Source of the DNA: Actinomadura soli
GTDB taxonomy: Bacteria > Actinomycetota > Actinomycetes > Streptosporangiales > Streptosporangiaceae
Length of the DNA stretch: 54,993 nt
Direction of reading: 5' to 3'
NCBI RefSeq assembly: GCF_005889715.1
Contig: NZ_VCKW01000017.1
Coordinates: 1-54,993 of the forward strand
Shown here: in pieces, positions 28,819-37,396 of the stretch
How positions within the stretch are numbered: the first letter of the stretch is position 1
Layout of the letters: every line of letters begins with the position of its first letter
Translations under genes and position numbers: made by a program
The notes under the pieces: model-generated
The model's input: only the letters and a program-made list of their open reading frames with translations
Databases searched by the model: none
What the model was told of the DNA's origin: nothing

Positions 28819-29561
28819 GTGTACGACCTCCGCTCGTCGGGCGGCGGGATCTCCGCTCCCCGGTACTCGACGGGGATGCCGCCGAGAGGGTAGTCCTTGC
28901 GCTGCGGATGGCCGACCCAGTCGTCGGGCATCTCGATGCGCGTGAGCGCGGGATGGCCGTCGTAGACGATCCCGAAGAAGTCGTAGGTCTCCCGCTCGTG
29001 CCAGTCACTCGTCGGGTAGACGGGCACCAGCGACGGGATGTGCGGGTCGGCGTCCGGGCAGGTCGTCTCCAGCCGGACGCGCCGGTTGTGTGTGATCGAC
29101 AGCAGGTGCGTGACGGAGTGCAGCTCGGCGCCCTCGTCCTTCAGGTAGTGCACGCCGGACACGCCGGAGCACAGCTCGAACCGCAGGGACGGCTCGTCCC
29201 GCATGGTCCTGGCGACCTCGCGCAGGTGCTCGCGCTTGACGAAGAACGTCAGCTCGCCGCGGTCGACCACGACCCGCTCGATCGCGTCGCCGAAGTCGGG
29301 GTAGGCGCGCTCCAGCTCGTCGGCGATCTCGTCGTACTCGCCGGGTTCGGCGGCGCCGCCGGGCCCGCCGTAGGGGCGGGCGGCCGACACCTTCGGGCTC
29401 TGCCGGACGATCAGCCCGCCGTACCCGGACGTGTCGCCGGTCGTCCCCGCGCCGAACATGCCCTTCCGGACGACCGGCTGCTCCCGGCGCTCCTCCTCGG
29501 TGCGCGCCGGGAGCTTGTCGGCGCCCTGCTCGGCCTGCTGCTCAGGGTGTTCGGAACTCAT
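28815..29561 (-). CDS. nuoC: NADH-quinone oxidoreductase subunit C
   Basis: A 248-residue peripheral-arm subunit. The conserved 30-kDa-subunit domain (about 85-245) contains [14 protein letters not shown] and the signature block [18 protein letters not shown], then [16 protein letters not shown]. The first 80 residues are charged, low-complexity sequence typical of actinobacterial NuoC. It is separate from nuoD, unlike the fused E. coli NuoCD. It overlaps nuoD by 4 nt and starts just before the nuoB stop. Confidence 0.97.
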   Translation of the reverse strand: MSSEHPEQQAEQGADKLPARTEEERREQPVVRKGMFGAGTTGDTSGYGGLIVRQSPKVSAARPYGGPGGAAEPGEYDEIADELERAYPDFGDAIERVVVDRGELTFFVKREHLREVARTMRDEPSLRFELCSGVSGVHYLKDEGAELHSVTHLLSITHNRRVRLETTCPDADPHIPSLVPVYPTSDWHERETYDFFGIVYDGHPALTRIEMPDDWVGHPQRKDYPLGGIPVEYRGAEIPPPDERRSYT

Positions 29562-29562
29562 C

Positions 29563-30108
29563 TCAGGCCCCCTGTCCGAGCAGCGGGAGCCGGCGGCGCT
29601 TGGCCTCTTCCAGCTCCGTGATCTGCTTCGCGCGCTGCGGGCCGAGCTTGGTGTTCTGGATCTTGTCGTGCAGCTTCAGGATCGAGTCCAGCAGCATCTC
29701 CGGCCGCGGCGGGCAGCCGGGCAGGTAGATGTCCACCGGGACGATGTGGTCGACGCCCTGCACGATCGCGTAGTTGTTGAACATCCCGCCGGACGACGCG
29801 CACACGCCCATCGCGATGACCCACTTCGGCTCGGTCATCTGGTCGTAGATCTGCCGCAGCACCGGCGCCATCTTCTGGCTCACCCGGCCCGCGACGATCA
29901 TCAGGTCGGCCTGCCGCGGCGTCGCCGAGGCGCGCTCCATGCCCCACCGGGAGAAGTCGTGCCGGGGGTCGCCGGTCGCCATCATCTCGATCGCGCAACA
30001 CGCAAGGCCGAACGTCGCCGGCCACACCGAGCTCTTCCGCGCCCACCCCGCGACCTGCTCGACCGTGGTCAGCAGGAAGCCGCTGGGAAGTTTCTCCTCA
30101 AGACCCAT
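29563..30108 (-). CDS. nuoB: NADH-quinone oxidoreductase subunit B
   Basis: The 181-residue subunit holds cluster N2. The adjacent-cysteine motif is in [11 protein letters not shown], with further ligands in [14 protein letters not shown] and [13 protein letters not shown]. The ATG at 30108 is 1 nt after the nuoA stop; a longer in-frame reading extends into nuoA and is rejected. It passes electrons to menaquinone at the NuoB/NuoD interface. Confidence 0.98.
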   Translation of the reverse strand: MGLEEKLPSGFLLTTVEQVAGWARKSSVWPATFGLACCAIEMMATGDPRHDFSRWGMERASATPRQADLMIVAGRVSQKMAPVLRQIYDQMTEPKWVIAMGVCASSGGMFNNYAIVQGVDHIVPVDIYLPGCPPRPEMLLDSILKLHDKIQNTKLGPQRAKQITELEEAKRRRLPLLGQGA

Positions 30109-30109
30109 G

Positions 30110-30469
30110 TCAGTCCCACTCCAGACCGCCGCGCCGCCAGATGTAGGCGTACGCCACGAGGACGGTGACGATGAAAAGGACCATCTCCACAAGACCGAAA
30201 ATGCCCATCCGGTCGAATGCGACCGCCCAGGGGTAAAGGAAGATGATCTCAATGTCGAAGACGATGAACAGCATCGCCGTCAGGTAGTACTTGACCGGAA
30301 AGCGCCCGCCGCCGACCGGCTGCGGGGTCGGCTCGATTCCGCATTCGTAGGCGTCGAGCCGGGCCCGGTTCCACCGCTTCGGCCCGGTGAGCGAGGCCAT
30401 GGCCACGGAGAACGCGGCGAAGCCGAAGGCGAGCACCCCCAGCACGATGACCGGAATATAGAGATCCAT
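30110..30469 (-). CDS. nuoA: NADH-quinone oxidoreductase subunit A
   Basis: A 119-residue protein with three membrane helices. The conserved loop [23 protein letters not shown], containing the ECG triplet, marks NuoA, and the second helix carries [15 protein letters not shown]. The ATG at 30469 has GGAGAGG upstream. It is the first of the contiguous nuo genes, 176 nt after menJ. That gap contains short direct repeats but no clear Rex operator. Confidence 0.98.
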   Translation of the reverse strand: MDLYIPVIVLGVLAFGFAAFSVAMASLTGPKRWNRARLDAYECGIEPTPQPVGGGRFPVKYYLTAMLFIVFDIEIIFLYPWAVAFDRMGIFGLVEMVLFIVTVLVAYAYIWRRGGLEWD

Positions 30470-30493
30470 GTCTCTACAGCCTCTCCTCGCGAC

Positions 30494-30523
30494 GTACGGC
30501 GTTGTACGGGACAGGGTTGTACG
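30494..30523. repeat. short GTACG direct repeats upstream of nuoA
   Basis: GTTGTACG occurs at 30501-30508 and again at 30516-30523 (15-nt period), with a further GTACG at 30494-30498. They lie 25-54 nt upstream of the nuoA start, where an activator or repressor could bind. No protein can be assigned. The rest of the 176-nt gap shows nothing more definite. Confidence 0.3.
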
Positions 30524-30645
30524 CGTCAGGCCCTCCGCGAGCCGCCGCCACCCTAGCCAAGGCGATCAATAGCACTCCCCTCCAGGGGGTCGTGTAATGC
30601 ACACTAGTCCGCTCACCTGCGGAAGCTTGGTTCTCCAGGAGTGCC

Positions 30646-31929
30646 TCATGCCGCGGGAGCCACCTTCTGCATAGCGTTGATGACGCGGTCCATGGCGTCC
30701 CCGCCCTTGGGGTCGGTCAGGTTGGCGAGAAGCTTGAGCGTGAACCGCATGAGCGTCGGGTGCGGCAGGCCGTGCGCGGTGAGGAACTTCATGATCCGCG
30801 GGTCGCCGATGGCCTGGACGAACAGCCGCGCCAGGGTGAAGTAGCCGCCGTGCTCGTCCTTCAGGATGCGGGGGTACTCGTAGAGCGTCCGCTCGCGCTG
30901 CGCGGGGGTGCGGCGCGCGAGGGCCTGCACCATGATGTCGGCGGCCAGCCGCCCGGACTCCAGCGCGTAGTCGATGCCCTCCCCGTTGAACGGGTTGATC
31001 ATGCCGCCCGCGTCGCCGACGAGCAGCATCCCGCGGGTGTAGTGCGGCTGCCGGTTGAAGCCCATCGGCAGCGCCGCGCCGCGGATCTTGGAGGTGGCGT
31101 GGTCCTCGTCGAACTGCCAGTCCTCGGGCATCTGCGCGCACCAGCGCTTCAGCATGCCGCGGTAGTCGACGCTCTGGAACGCCTTGCTGGTGTTGAGGAG
31201 CCCGAGCCCGACGTTGGACGTCCCGTCCCCGACGCCGAAGACCCAGCCGTAGCCGGGCAGGAGGCGCTCGCCGTCCCACAGCTCCAGCCACGCCTCCATG
31301 AAGTCGTCGTCGTGCCGCGGGGTCTGGAAGTAGCGGCGGACGGCGACGCCCATCGGACGGTCCTCGCGGCGCCGCAGCCCCATCGCGAGGGACAGCCGGG
31401 TCGAGTTCCCGTCGGCCGCGACGACCAGCGGCGCGTGGAACGCGACGTCCTCGCCCTCGTACCGGGCGGTGACGCCGGTGATGCGGTCGGTGCGCTCGTC
31501 CAGGATCGGGCCGGTGACGTTGCAGCCCTGCAACAGCTGGGCGCCGGCCTTCGCGGCGTGCTCGGCGAGGAACTGGTCGAAGTCGGTGCGCTTGCGGACG
31601 AGCCCGAAGTCGGGGAAGCTCGCGAGCTCCGGCCACGGCAGCTCCACCTTGACGCCGCCGCCGTAGATGCGCAGGCCCCGGTTGCGTCCCCAGCCGGGGT
31701 CGTTGACGTCGACGCCCATGCCGATGAGCGCGCGGACGGCGCGCGGGGTGAGACCGTCGCCGCAGATCTTGTCGCGCGGGAAGGTGGACTTCTCCAGCAG
31801 GAACACGTCCAGGCCGGCCTGCGCCAACCAGTAGGCGGTCGACGAACCGGCGGGGCCTGCCCCGACGACGACCACATCTGCGTGTCGGACGTCTGCGTGC
31901 CGGGCGGAGTCGGTCACGGCGTTCCTCAT
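30646..31929 (-). CDS. menJ: geranylgeranyl reductase-family flavoprotein, MenJ-like menaquinone saturase
   Basis: A 427-residue FAD enzyme. The dinucleotide-binding motif VVVGAGPAGSSTAYWL is at about 20-35. DKICGDGLTPRAVRAL and the second FAD block LLVGDAGGMINPFNGEGIDYAL follow, all typical of geranylgeranyl reductases. The neighbourhood (menG, nuo genes, polyprenyl synthase) matches Rv0561c/MenJ, which saturates one isoprene unit of the menaquinone tail, so that function is preferred over chlorophyll- or archaeal-lipid-type reduction. The ATG at 31929 lies 14 nt from a perfect Rex operator, which should repress this gene and perhaps the downstream nuo genes when NADH is low. Confidence 0.85.
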   Translation of the reverse strand: MRNAVTDSARHADVRHADVVVVGAGPAGSSTAYWLAQAGLDVFLLEKSTFPRDKICGDGLTPRAVRALIGMGVDVNDPGWGRNRGLRIYGGGVKVELPWPELASFPDFGLVRKRTDFDQFLAEHAAKAGAQLLQGCNVTGPILDERTDRITGVTARYEGEDVAFHAPLVVAADGNSTRLSLAMGLRRREDRPMGVAVRRYFQTPRHDDDFMEAWLELWDGERLLPGYGWVFGVGDGTSNVGLGLLNTSKAFQSVDYRGMLKRWCAQMPEDWQFDEDHATSKIRGAALPMGFNRQPHYTRGMLLVGDAGGMINPFNGEGIDYALESGRLAADIMVQALARRTPAQRERTLYEYPRILKDEHGGYFTLARLFVQAIGDPRIMKFLTAHGLPHPTLMRFTLKLLANLTDPKGGDAMDRVINAMQKVAPAA

Positions 31930-31942
31930 TCAGCTCGTTCGC

Positions 31943-31960
31943 TTGTGAAGCACTTCACAA
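31943..31960. promoter_or_regulatory. perfect Rex operator (ROP) upstream of menJ
   Basis: TTGTGAAGCACTTCACAA is a perfect 7-4-7 palindrome and matches the actinobacterial Rex operator TTGTGAA-N4-TTCACAA at every defined base. It lies 14 nt upstream of the menJ ATG. The Rex repressor is encoded at 53292-54032. Confidence 0.9.
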
Positions 31961-32046
31961 GGGTCCGGTGGGGAGTCTATTCCTTTATCACGACTGGTGG
32001 GTACTTCGGGGGCGGTCCAGCGTGGACCGCTCCCGTCCACCAGCCC

Positions 32047-32064
32047 GGGATCACCGTGGATCCC
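32047..32064 (-). terminator. possible terminator of menG
   Basis: GGGATC (32047-32052) and GATCCC (32059-32064) form a hairpin just downstream of menG on its strand, and CCCGGGATCACC is directly repeated immediately afterwards. There is no U-tract. It may equally be a spacer repeat. Confidence 0.35.
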
Positions 32065-32072
32065 GCCCGGGA

Positions 32073-32774
32073 TCACCCCGGTTTGACGGCGTGGTGCAGC
32101 GCGGCGACCCCGAACGTCAGGTCGCGCCAGCGCACGTTCGTCCAGCCCGCGTCCTGGATCAGCCGGGCGAGGGCCGCCTGGCCGGGCCAGGCCAGCGTCG
32201 ACTCGGCGAGGTAGTGGTAGGAGTCGGGGTTGGAGCTGACCCGCGCCAGCAGCGGCAGCCCGTACCGCAGATGCGTCCGGTGCCCGAACGCCAGCAGCGC
32301 GTTCGGCGGATGGCTCACCTCGCAGACCACCAGCCGCCCGCCGGGCTTCGCGACCCGCCGCAGCTCCCGCAGTGCCTTCCCGGTATCGGCGACGTTACGG
32401 AGGCCGAACGAAATCGTCACCGCGTCGAACGAGCCGCCCGCGAAGGGCAGCCGCAGCGCGTCGCCGGCGACGAAGCTCAGCCCCCGGACGCCCGCCTGCC
32501 TGCGCGCCCCGACGCGGAGCATGCCGAGCGAGAAGTCGCACGCCACCGTCTCGGCCCCCGCCTCGGCGAACGGCACCGACGACGTGCCCGTCCCGGCCGC
32601 GAGGTCAAGGACCCGCTCGCCCGGACGCGCCGCCAGCGCCCGCACGACCTCGCGCCGCCACCGCCGGTCGCGCCCGCCGGTCATCAGCGTGTTCAGCAGG
32701 TCGTACCGCTCGGCGGTGCCGTCGAACATCGCCGCGACGTCGGCGGGCTTTTTCTCCAGAGAGGCGCGGCTCAT
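32073..32774 (-). CDS. menG: demethylmenaquinone methyltransferase
   Basis: A 233-residue UbiE/MenG-family methyltransferase. It has the N-terminal [19 protein letters not shown] block, SAM-binding motif [16 protein letters not shown] (about 55-70), [20 protein letters not shown], and [22 protein letters not shown]. It performs the last step of menaquinone synthesis, methylating the naphthoquinone ring. It lies upstream of menJ and the nuo genes on the same strand, with 143 nt to menJ containing the Rex operator, so it is probably transcribed separately from them. Confidence 0.95.
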   Translation of the reverse strand: MSRASLEKKPADVAAMFDGTAERYDLLNTLMTGGRDRRWRREVVRALAARPGERVLDLAAGTGTSSVPFAEAGAETVACDFSLGMLRVGARRQAGVRGLSFVAGDALRLPFAGGSFDAVTISFGLRNVADTGKALRELRRVAKPGGRLVVCEVSHPPNALLAFGHRTHLRYGLPLLARVSSNPDSYHYLAESTLAWPGQAALARLIQDAGWTNVRWRDLTFGVAALHHAVKPG

Positions 32775-32821
32775 GCCCCCACCCTAAAAGCCGTGTTCAC
32801 CGCCTCCGCACCCCGGGTGCG

Positions 32822-33061
32822 TCAGGCGTCCTCGCGGGTGACGGACTTCTCGAACTTCTCCCGCTGCGCGCGGGCGCCGCGCGCGACGGCGGCCGACATC
32901 CGGTCGCGCTGCCCGGACAGCAGGACGTAGCTGACGACGCCGCTGATCAGCAGCGCCAGCAGCAGGAGCAGGAACCCGCGGGCCCCGAACAGCGCCAGCA
33001 CGCCCGCGGTCACCGCGAAGATCGCGAGCCGGGCGACGGAGTAGAGGATGACGGAACGCAT
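32822..33061 (-). CDS. DUF4229 membrane protein
   Basis: A 79-residue protein with two close hydrophobic segments (about 5-24 and 27-47) followed by a charged tail with RDRMSAAVARGARAQREKFEKS. That layout is characteristic of DUF4229, a short actinobacterial membrane family of unknown function commonly found next to menG/menaquinone genes. It is 47 nt upstream of menG on the same strand and 19 nt downstream of the dehydratase gene, suggesting a shared transcript. No enzymatic residues are evident. Confidence 0.8.
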   Translation of the reverse strand: MRSVILYSVARLAIFAVTAGVLALFGARGFLLLLLALLISGVVSYVLLSGQRDRMSAAVARGARAQREKFEKSVTREDA

Positions 33062-33080
33062 GACCCTTCGAGCCTAACGG

Positions 33081-34073
33081 CTACCTCAGGACGTCGAGGA
33101 AGAGGGCCGGGTCCACGTTGCCTCCGGACAGGACGGAGACATAGGTGCGCGCCTTGGGGAGTTCTGGGCGGCGGTAGAGGTAGGCGGCGGTGGCGACGGC
33201 GCCGCTGGGCTCGGCGATCAGGCGCGCCTCGCGGGCGAGGCGGCGCATCGTCAGGCGGATCTCGTCCTCGGTGACCGTGACGACGCCGTCCACGTGCGCG
33301 CGCATGTGCGCGAACGGCAGGTCGCCGACCCGCTGGACGCGGAGCCCGTCGGCGATGGTGCGGCCGGTCTCCTCCGCCTCCCACGCGACCGGGCGTCCCG
33401 CGGCCATCGAGTCGCGGGCGTCGGCGGCGAGCTCCGGTTCCACGCCGACGATCCGGGCCTCGGGCCGCAGCGCCTTGACGGCGGCGGAGACGCCCGCGAT
33501 GAGGCCGCCGCCGCTGATCGGGACGAGCACGACGTCCACGTCCGGACGGTCCCGGACGATCTCCAGCCCCACGGTGCCCTGTCCCGCGATCACCCGCGCG
33601 TCGTCGTAGGGCGGGATCATCGTGAAACCGTGGGCGGCGGCAAGCTTTTCGGCGGTCTCGGCGCGGGCCTGGGAGGTCGGCTCCACGTACACGACCTCGG
33701 CTCCGAGCGCGATGCACGCGTCCACTTTCACGCCCGGCGTGGTGTGCGGCATGACCAGGACGGCCTTGATCCCGAGCACGCGGGCCGCGTACGCGACGGC
33801 CTGCGCGTGGTTGCCGCTGGAGTGCGTCACGACGCCGCGCGCCCGCTGCTCCGGCGGGAGGGAGGCGATGGCGAAGTAGGCGCCGCGCACCTTGAAGGCG
33901 CCGACCGGCTGCAGCGACTCGGCCTTGACCAGCAGCGACGGCTCACCGGCGGCATCGGCCCCGGACGCGGCGGCGAGGCCGGGCGGGAACGGGACGAGCG
34001 GCGTCCGGACGGCGACGCCCGCGATGCGTTCGGCGGCGCGTTCGATCTCCGGGAGCGAAACAAGATCGGACAT
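33081..34073 (-). CDS. PLP-dependent threonine/serine dehydratase family protein
   Basis: The 330-residue fold-type II PLP enzyme has the Schiff-base lysine in PVGAFKVRGAYFA (about 56-68), the phosphate-binding SSGNHAQAVAYAA and glycine loop PISGGGLIAGV, and ends with SVLSGGNVDPALF. There is no C-terminal ACT domain, so it resembles catabolic or serine racemase-like threonine dehydratases rather than feedback-regulated IlvA. It converts threonine or serine to the 2-oxo acid plus ammonia. It begins the minus-strand run leading into DUF4229 and menG. Confidence 0.9.
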   Translation of the reverse strand: MSDLVSLPEIERAAERIAGVAVRTPLVPFPPGLAAASGADAAGEPSLLVKAESLQPVGAFKVRGAYFAIASLPPEQRARGVVTHSSGNHAQAVAYAARVLGIKAVLVMPHTTPGVKVDACIALGAEVVYVEPTSQARAETAEKLAAAHGFTMIPPYDDARVIAGQGTVGLEIVRDRPDVDVVLVPISGGGLIAGVSAAVKALRPEARIVGVEPELAADARDSMAAGRPVAWEAEETGRTIADGLRVQRVGDLPFAHMRAHVDGVVTVTEDEIRLTMRRLAREARLIAEPSGAVATAAYLYRRPELPKARTYVSVLSGGNVDPALFLDVLR

Positions 34074-34100
34074 GGACCGGAGACTACTTCCACGAGGCCG

Positions 34101-34144
34101 GGCGCGGGGCCTGGCGCGGGCCTGGCGCGGGCCTGGCGCGGCGG
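34101..34144. repeat. tandem 11-nt GC repeat
   Basis: GGCGCGGGCCT is repeated at 34113-34123 and 34124-34134. It is preceded by a 12-nt version and followed by a partial copy. It lies in the 320-bp gene-free stretch between the dehydratase and bldC and is probably slippage-derived. The only other notable elements in the stretch are the inverted repeats before bldC. Confidence 0.6.
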
Positions 34145-34278
34145 CCCGCGAGCGAAGGCCCCGGCGTGTCGGACGGGACGCCTTCGCGTCCCCGTTCAGG
34201 GGGTGACTTGGCAGGTCAAACGAGGTCGGCGGAAGGCATGCCCGAAAGGCCGTCCATACCGAGGGTGATCGGTCCTGC

Positions 34279-34354
34279 TCGGAAAACTACGGTCCGTGAT
34301 CTTTTCCGAAAACAAGGGAGAAATCGGTCTTGACCCGCCACACTGTTAAACAGT
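34279..34354. promoter_or_regulatory. inverted repeats upstream of bldC
   Basis: TCGGAAAA (34279-34286) is mirrored by TTTTCCGA (34302-34309). A second palindrome, ACTGTT-A-AACAGT (34342-34354), lies 39 nt before the bldC start. Both fall in a locally AT-richer region typical of actinomycete developmental promoters. A TTGACC at 34330-34335 could be a -35 element. Binding factors are unknown. Confidence 0.4.
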
Positions 34355-34393
34355 CCACCCGCGCCGAGAGCGGGACAAAGGGGGAGAGAAAAC

Positions 34394-34597
34394 GTGGAGA
34401 GCACGAGCGAGCGCCTGCTGACCCCAGGAGAGGTCGCCGCCCTCTTCCGGGTCGACCCGAAGACGGTCACCCGGTGGGCCGCCGCGGGGCGGATCAGCAG
34501 CATCCGCACTCCCGGGGGCCACCGGCGCTTCCGCGAGTCCGAGGTGCACGCGCTGCTGCGCGGCGACGAGCCCATCGCCGAGCATTCGGCCCGCTGA
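34394..34597 (+). CDS. bldC: BldC-type MerR-like DNA-binding protein
   Basis: The 67-residue protein is essentially one winged-helix MerR-type domain: LLTPGEVAALFRVDPKTVTRWAAAGRISSIRTPGGHRRF and a short tail. This is near-identical in pattern to streptomycete BldC, which binds direct repeats head-to-tail and controls developmental timing. The GTG at 34394 has a GGGAGA-like ribosome site. It stands alone, facing a convergent unknown gene. Confidence 0.95.
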   Translation: MESTSERLLTPGEVAALFRVDPKTVTRWAAAGRISSIRTPGGHRRFRESEVHALLRGDEPIAEHSAR

Positions 34598-34686
34598 CCT
34601 GCCCGAACCTCGCTGATATCAGGGCCCGCCCCGCCGATCTGGGCCCGCCACCGGCCTCAGCCGCCCGGACCGCCGCGTCGTGGTAG

Positions 34687-34698
34687 TCCCCCGGGGGA
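34687..34698. terminator. GC palindrome between bldC and the convergent gene
   Basis: TCCCCC/GGGGGA forms a 12-nt palindrome with no loop, 90 nt past bldC and 88 nt past the stop of the convergent gene. It could serve as a bidirectional stop, but it has no unpaired loop and no U-tract. Confidence 0.3.
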
Positions 34699-34785
34699 GA
34701 CTCCCGCCCGGGCGGCCGGGGCCGTGCCGTTTCCCGAAGCCGTTTCGTTCCGAGGCTTTTTCGCATTTCCCGGGCCGTTCCCGGG

Positions 34786-35124
34786 TCAATCCCCGTTCTC
34801 GACCGGGCCGTCCGGCTTTCCCTGGGCGCCCGGTTCTCCCGGAACGTCCGGCATTCCCTGGGCGTCCGACTTCCATTCCTCGAACCGGCGGAGCAGGTCC
34901 GCGTCCTCCTCCCGCCAGCGGCGGCGCCGGTCCTCCAGCTCGTCCTCCGTCAGCGACTCGCGGAGGAGCCGGTCGTAGTCGGGATCGCCGGGCCCGATCT
35001 CGACGTAGGCGTCGGCGATGATCCGTCCCTCGCGCGGCTCGGGCCCGGTCCCGTCCGCGCCGCCGTCGGCGAGAACGCTGTGCGGAACCCGGAGCGTGCC
35101 GTCCGGGAGCCGGATCACAAACAT
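34786..35124 (-). CDS. small acidic hypothetical protein
   Basis: The 112-residue product begins with a beta-type segment (MFVIRLPDGTLRVPHSVLAD). An acidic/basic helical part containing DRLLRESLTEDELEDRRRRWREED and RRFEEWK (about 52-86) follows. It ends with a glycine/proline tail, PGEPGAQGKPDGP, of collagen-like composition. I recognise no domain. It is encoded 50 nt after the HEVGH metalloprotease-like gene on the same strand, so it is likely cotranscribed and could be its partner. Confidence 0.6.
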   Translation of the reverse strand: MFVIRLPDGTLRVPHSVLADGGADGTGPEPREGRIIADAYVEIGPGDPDYDRLLRESLTEDELEDRRRRWREEDADLLRRFEEWKSDAQGMPDVPGEPGAQGKPDGPVENGD

Positions 35125-35174
35125 CGTCGTCCACCCTCGCGATTCACCATTGCGCGGCCTGCCATCAGGATGTC

Positions 35175-36209
35175 CTAGATCCCGTACCTGCGGTTGAAGA
35201 AGAGCATGACCTCCAGCGCCATCCGGATGTTGCCGGCGAGCATATCGACGAGGGCCGGGCGCTGCCGGGAGGAGATCGCGGCGAACGCGTCCGCGAAGAA
35301 CTCGCGGCGGCCGAGCGCGTTCGGCTGGCGGTGGAAGTCGCTCGCGAGATGCGGCCGGCACTCCTCGTACAGCCGCTGGAAGGCGGGGCTGTCGGACGTC
35401 CACTCGCCGTCGTCGCCGTCGATGTCGTCGAGCGCGTGCCCGACCTCGTGCAGCATCACGTCCGGCGTCGGCGACGGCCGGTCCCCGACGACGATCTTGT
35501 GGTCGCCGTACGCGCCGGCGCAGATGTCCCAGGTGGCGCGGCCCGACGGCAGCGGGCGGTCGCGCAGATGGCCCATGTCGTCCAGCTGCGGGACGCCGCC
35601 CGGGCCCACGTAGATGCCGTCGAGCCCGGCCGCGAGCTTCTCCTTGAGCGCGTCCGGCAGCGCCGCCAGGCTGTCCACCGCCCCGATCACCTCGGGGCCC
35701 GGAGGCCCGTCCCGGACGTCCCACTGCCGGTACAGGACGTTCTCCAGCACGCCGCAGTGGCGGCGGCCGTCGGAGACGTGCGGCATGCCCGGCGGGTACG
35801 GCTCCACGCGCAGCCGGTCGTCGTCGAGCTCGAAGTCGCTCCACGAGTAGTCGCCCGCCCGCGGACGGCCCCGCCTGCGGCGCCCGAACCGTCCGGCGAG
35901 CAGGCCCGCCGCGTCGCCGCTCTCGGGGGTGTCGCGACCGGCGTCCCCGCCGTCCTCGACGCCGCCGGGGCCCAGCGCGAAGTCGTCGTCGCGGCCCGCC
36001 TTGCGGAACCGGCCGAACCGGTCGCGCGGCTGGTTGCTGCGCGGCCGCACCTGCCCCGAGTCGGGCGGCGACGGGGAGTAGGCCGCGTCGTCGCGCCGGA
36101 GCGTGCGGTCCTGGGCCGCGCCGTCCCCGCGCATGCGCCCGCCGCGGAACGAATCGCGATGCCACAGGTCGCGAGGGCGGGGCTTGCGATGGACGCCTTT
36201 GAAGCGCAT
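35175..36209 (-). CDS. predicted zinc metallopeptidase, ATLF/PPEP-like C-terminal domain
   Basis: A 344-residue protein. Residues 1-120 are arginine/aspartate-rich and probably disordered; 150-340 form a compact domain. The zincin motif H254-E-V-G-H258 is followed about 45 residues later by R-R-E303-F-F-A-D307-A-F, in the position of the third zinc-ligand helix. This spacing and the EFFADAF pattern resemble anthrax-lethal-factor-like and Pro-Pro endopeptidase families rather than common actinomycete peptidases. No signal peptide or membrane segment is visible, so it is either cytoplasmic or exported by another route. Substrate unknown. It is followed on the same strand by the small acidic gene and flanked by bldC and the cytochrome c genes. 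Confidence 0.6.
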   Translation of the reverse strand: MRFKGVHRKPRPRDLWHRDSFRGGRMRGDGAAQDRTLRRDDAAYSPSPPDSGQVRPRSNQPRDRFGRFRKAGRDDDFALGPGGVEDGGDAGRDTPESGDAAGLLAGRFGRRRRGRPRAGDYSWSDFELDDDRLRVEPYPPGMPHVSDGRRHCGVLENVLYRQWDVRDGPPGPEVIGAVDSLAALPDALKEKLAAGLDGIYVGPGGVPQLDDMGHLRDRPLPSGRATWDICAGAYGDHKIVVGDRPSPTPDVMLHEVGHALDDIDGDDGEWTSDSPAFQRLYEECRPHLASDFHRQPNALGRREFFADAFAAISSRQRPALVDMLAGNIRMALEVMLFFNRRYGI

Positions 36210-36337
36210 CGGGCTCCTCTGTCAACGGACCCGCGGGGGTAGCGCGCGGCGTCCGCCGCACGATCGGGTCCCTGAGGAAGGGTAAGCCGGAACCCGACAC
36301 TCCGTCATCCCCAGGAGTCACGCATCCCGCAATATCG

Positions 36338-37381
36338 TCAGGCGTAGGAGTGCAAACCGGAGAACATGTAGTTCACGCCGAAGAAGTTGAACAGCAGCGC
36401 GGCGAACGCGAGGAGCGACAGGAACGCCGCCTTGCGGCCCTTCCAGCCCGCGGTCGAGCGGGCGTGCAGGTAGGCCGCGTAGATGATCCAGGTGACGAAC
36501 GACCAGATCTCCTTCGGGTCCCAGCCCCAGTAGCGGCCCCACGCCTGGTCGGCCCAGATCGCGCCCATGATGATCGCGGCCGTCCAGATCGGGAACGCGA
36601 ACATCGTGACGCGCATCGCGAGCCGGTCGAGGCTCTCCGCGGACGGGACGCGCGCCAGCACTCCGCCCGGGACCTTGACGCCGGTGGCGACGCCGGTGCC
36701 GGCGCTCGCGCGGGCCTCCTCGCGCGACTTCAGGAAGTAGAGGATCGTGGCCGCGCCCGCGACGGTGAACGCCCCGGTCGCGATGATCGCGGCGGACACG
36801 TGGATGGCGATCCAGTACGAGTTGAGCGCCGGAGTGACCGGGCCCACCGAGTCGTACAGCCAGATGTTCGCCACGCCCAGCGCGATGACGGCCGCGAACA
36901 TGACGGGCACGCCGAGGAAGCGCGCCCGGTACCGGAACATCACGACCATGAACGCGGTGACGGCGGCGAACGAGATGGCGGTGAGGAACTCGTACATGTT
37001 GCCCCACGGCCACCGGCTCGCGGACAGCCCGCGCGACACCAGGACGCCGAGGTGCGCGCCCACGCCCAGCACGCTCAGGAAGATCGCGAGGCGCGCCCAG
37101 TCGACCTGGGGGCGGTCCGCGTCGTCCTCGCCTGCGGCGGTGGCGGCGGCCTCGGTGGCCTCGGTGGCGTCGGTGCCGTCGGCATCCGTGGCGCCGCCTG
37201 GCCCGACCAGGATCTTGGCCTCGGCCTTCTCCTGCACCGACGCCCTGGCCTCCGCGGCCGTGGCGGCGCCGCGGCGGCCGAAGCCCATGTCGGCGGCGTA
37301 CGCGACCAGCGCGATGATGTACATCACCACCGTGGTCAACATGAGCTTGTCGCTCAGGTTCGCGAGGTCGGCGTTGCTCAC
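36338..37381 (-). CDS. ccsA: cytochrome c maturation protein CcsA/ResC
   Basis: A 347-residue heme-handling membrane protein with about eight helices. The tryptophan-rich heme-binding motif is WGRYWGWDPKEIWSFVTW (about 270-288), and conserved histidines occur nearby. With ResB it forms the System II heme exporter/cytochrome c synthase. The start ATG 37381 follows resB by 15 nt. The hydrophilic loop after the first helix (about 35-80, acidic) is larger than in Bacillus ResC. Confidence 0.95.
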   Translation of the reverse strand: MSNADLANLSDKLMLTTVVMYIIALVAYAADMGFGRRGAATAAEARASVQEKAEAKILVGPGGATDADGTDATEATEAAATAAGEDDADRPQVDWARLAIFLSVLGVGAHLGVLVSRGLSASRWPWGNMYEFLTAISFAAVTAFMVVMFRYRARFLGVPVMFAAVIALGVANIWLYDSVGPVTPALNSYWIAIHVSAAIIATGAFTVAGAATILYFLKSREEARASAGTGVATGVKVPGGVLARVPSAESLDRLAMRVTMFAFPIWTAAIIMGAIWADQAWGRYWGWDPKEIWSFVTWIIYAAYLHARSTAGWKGRKAAFLSLLAFAALLFNFFGVNYMFSGLHSYA

Positions 37382-37396
37382 CTGGTGCTCACCTCG

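Noticed and set aside
30470..30645. A Rex operator directly in front of nuoA
   Set aside because: No TTGTGAA-N4-TTCACAA-like sequence is present there; only GTACG repeats are visible.
34598..34785. A gene in the bldC downstream gap
   Set aside because: Open frames here are glycine/arginine/proline-rich shadows without starts or ribosome sites.
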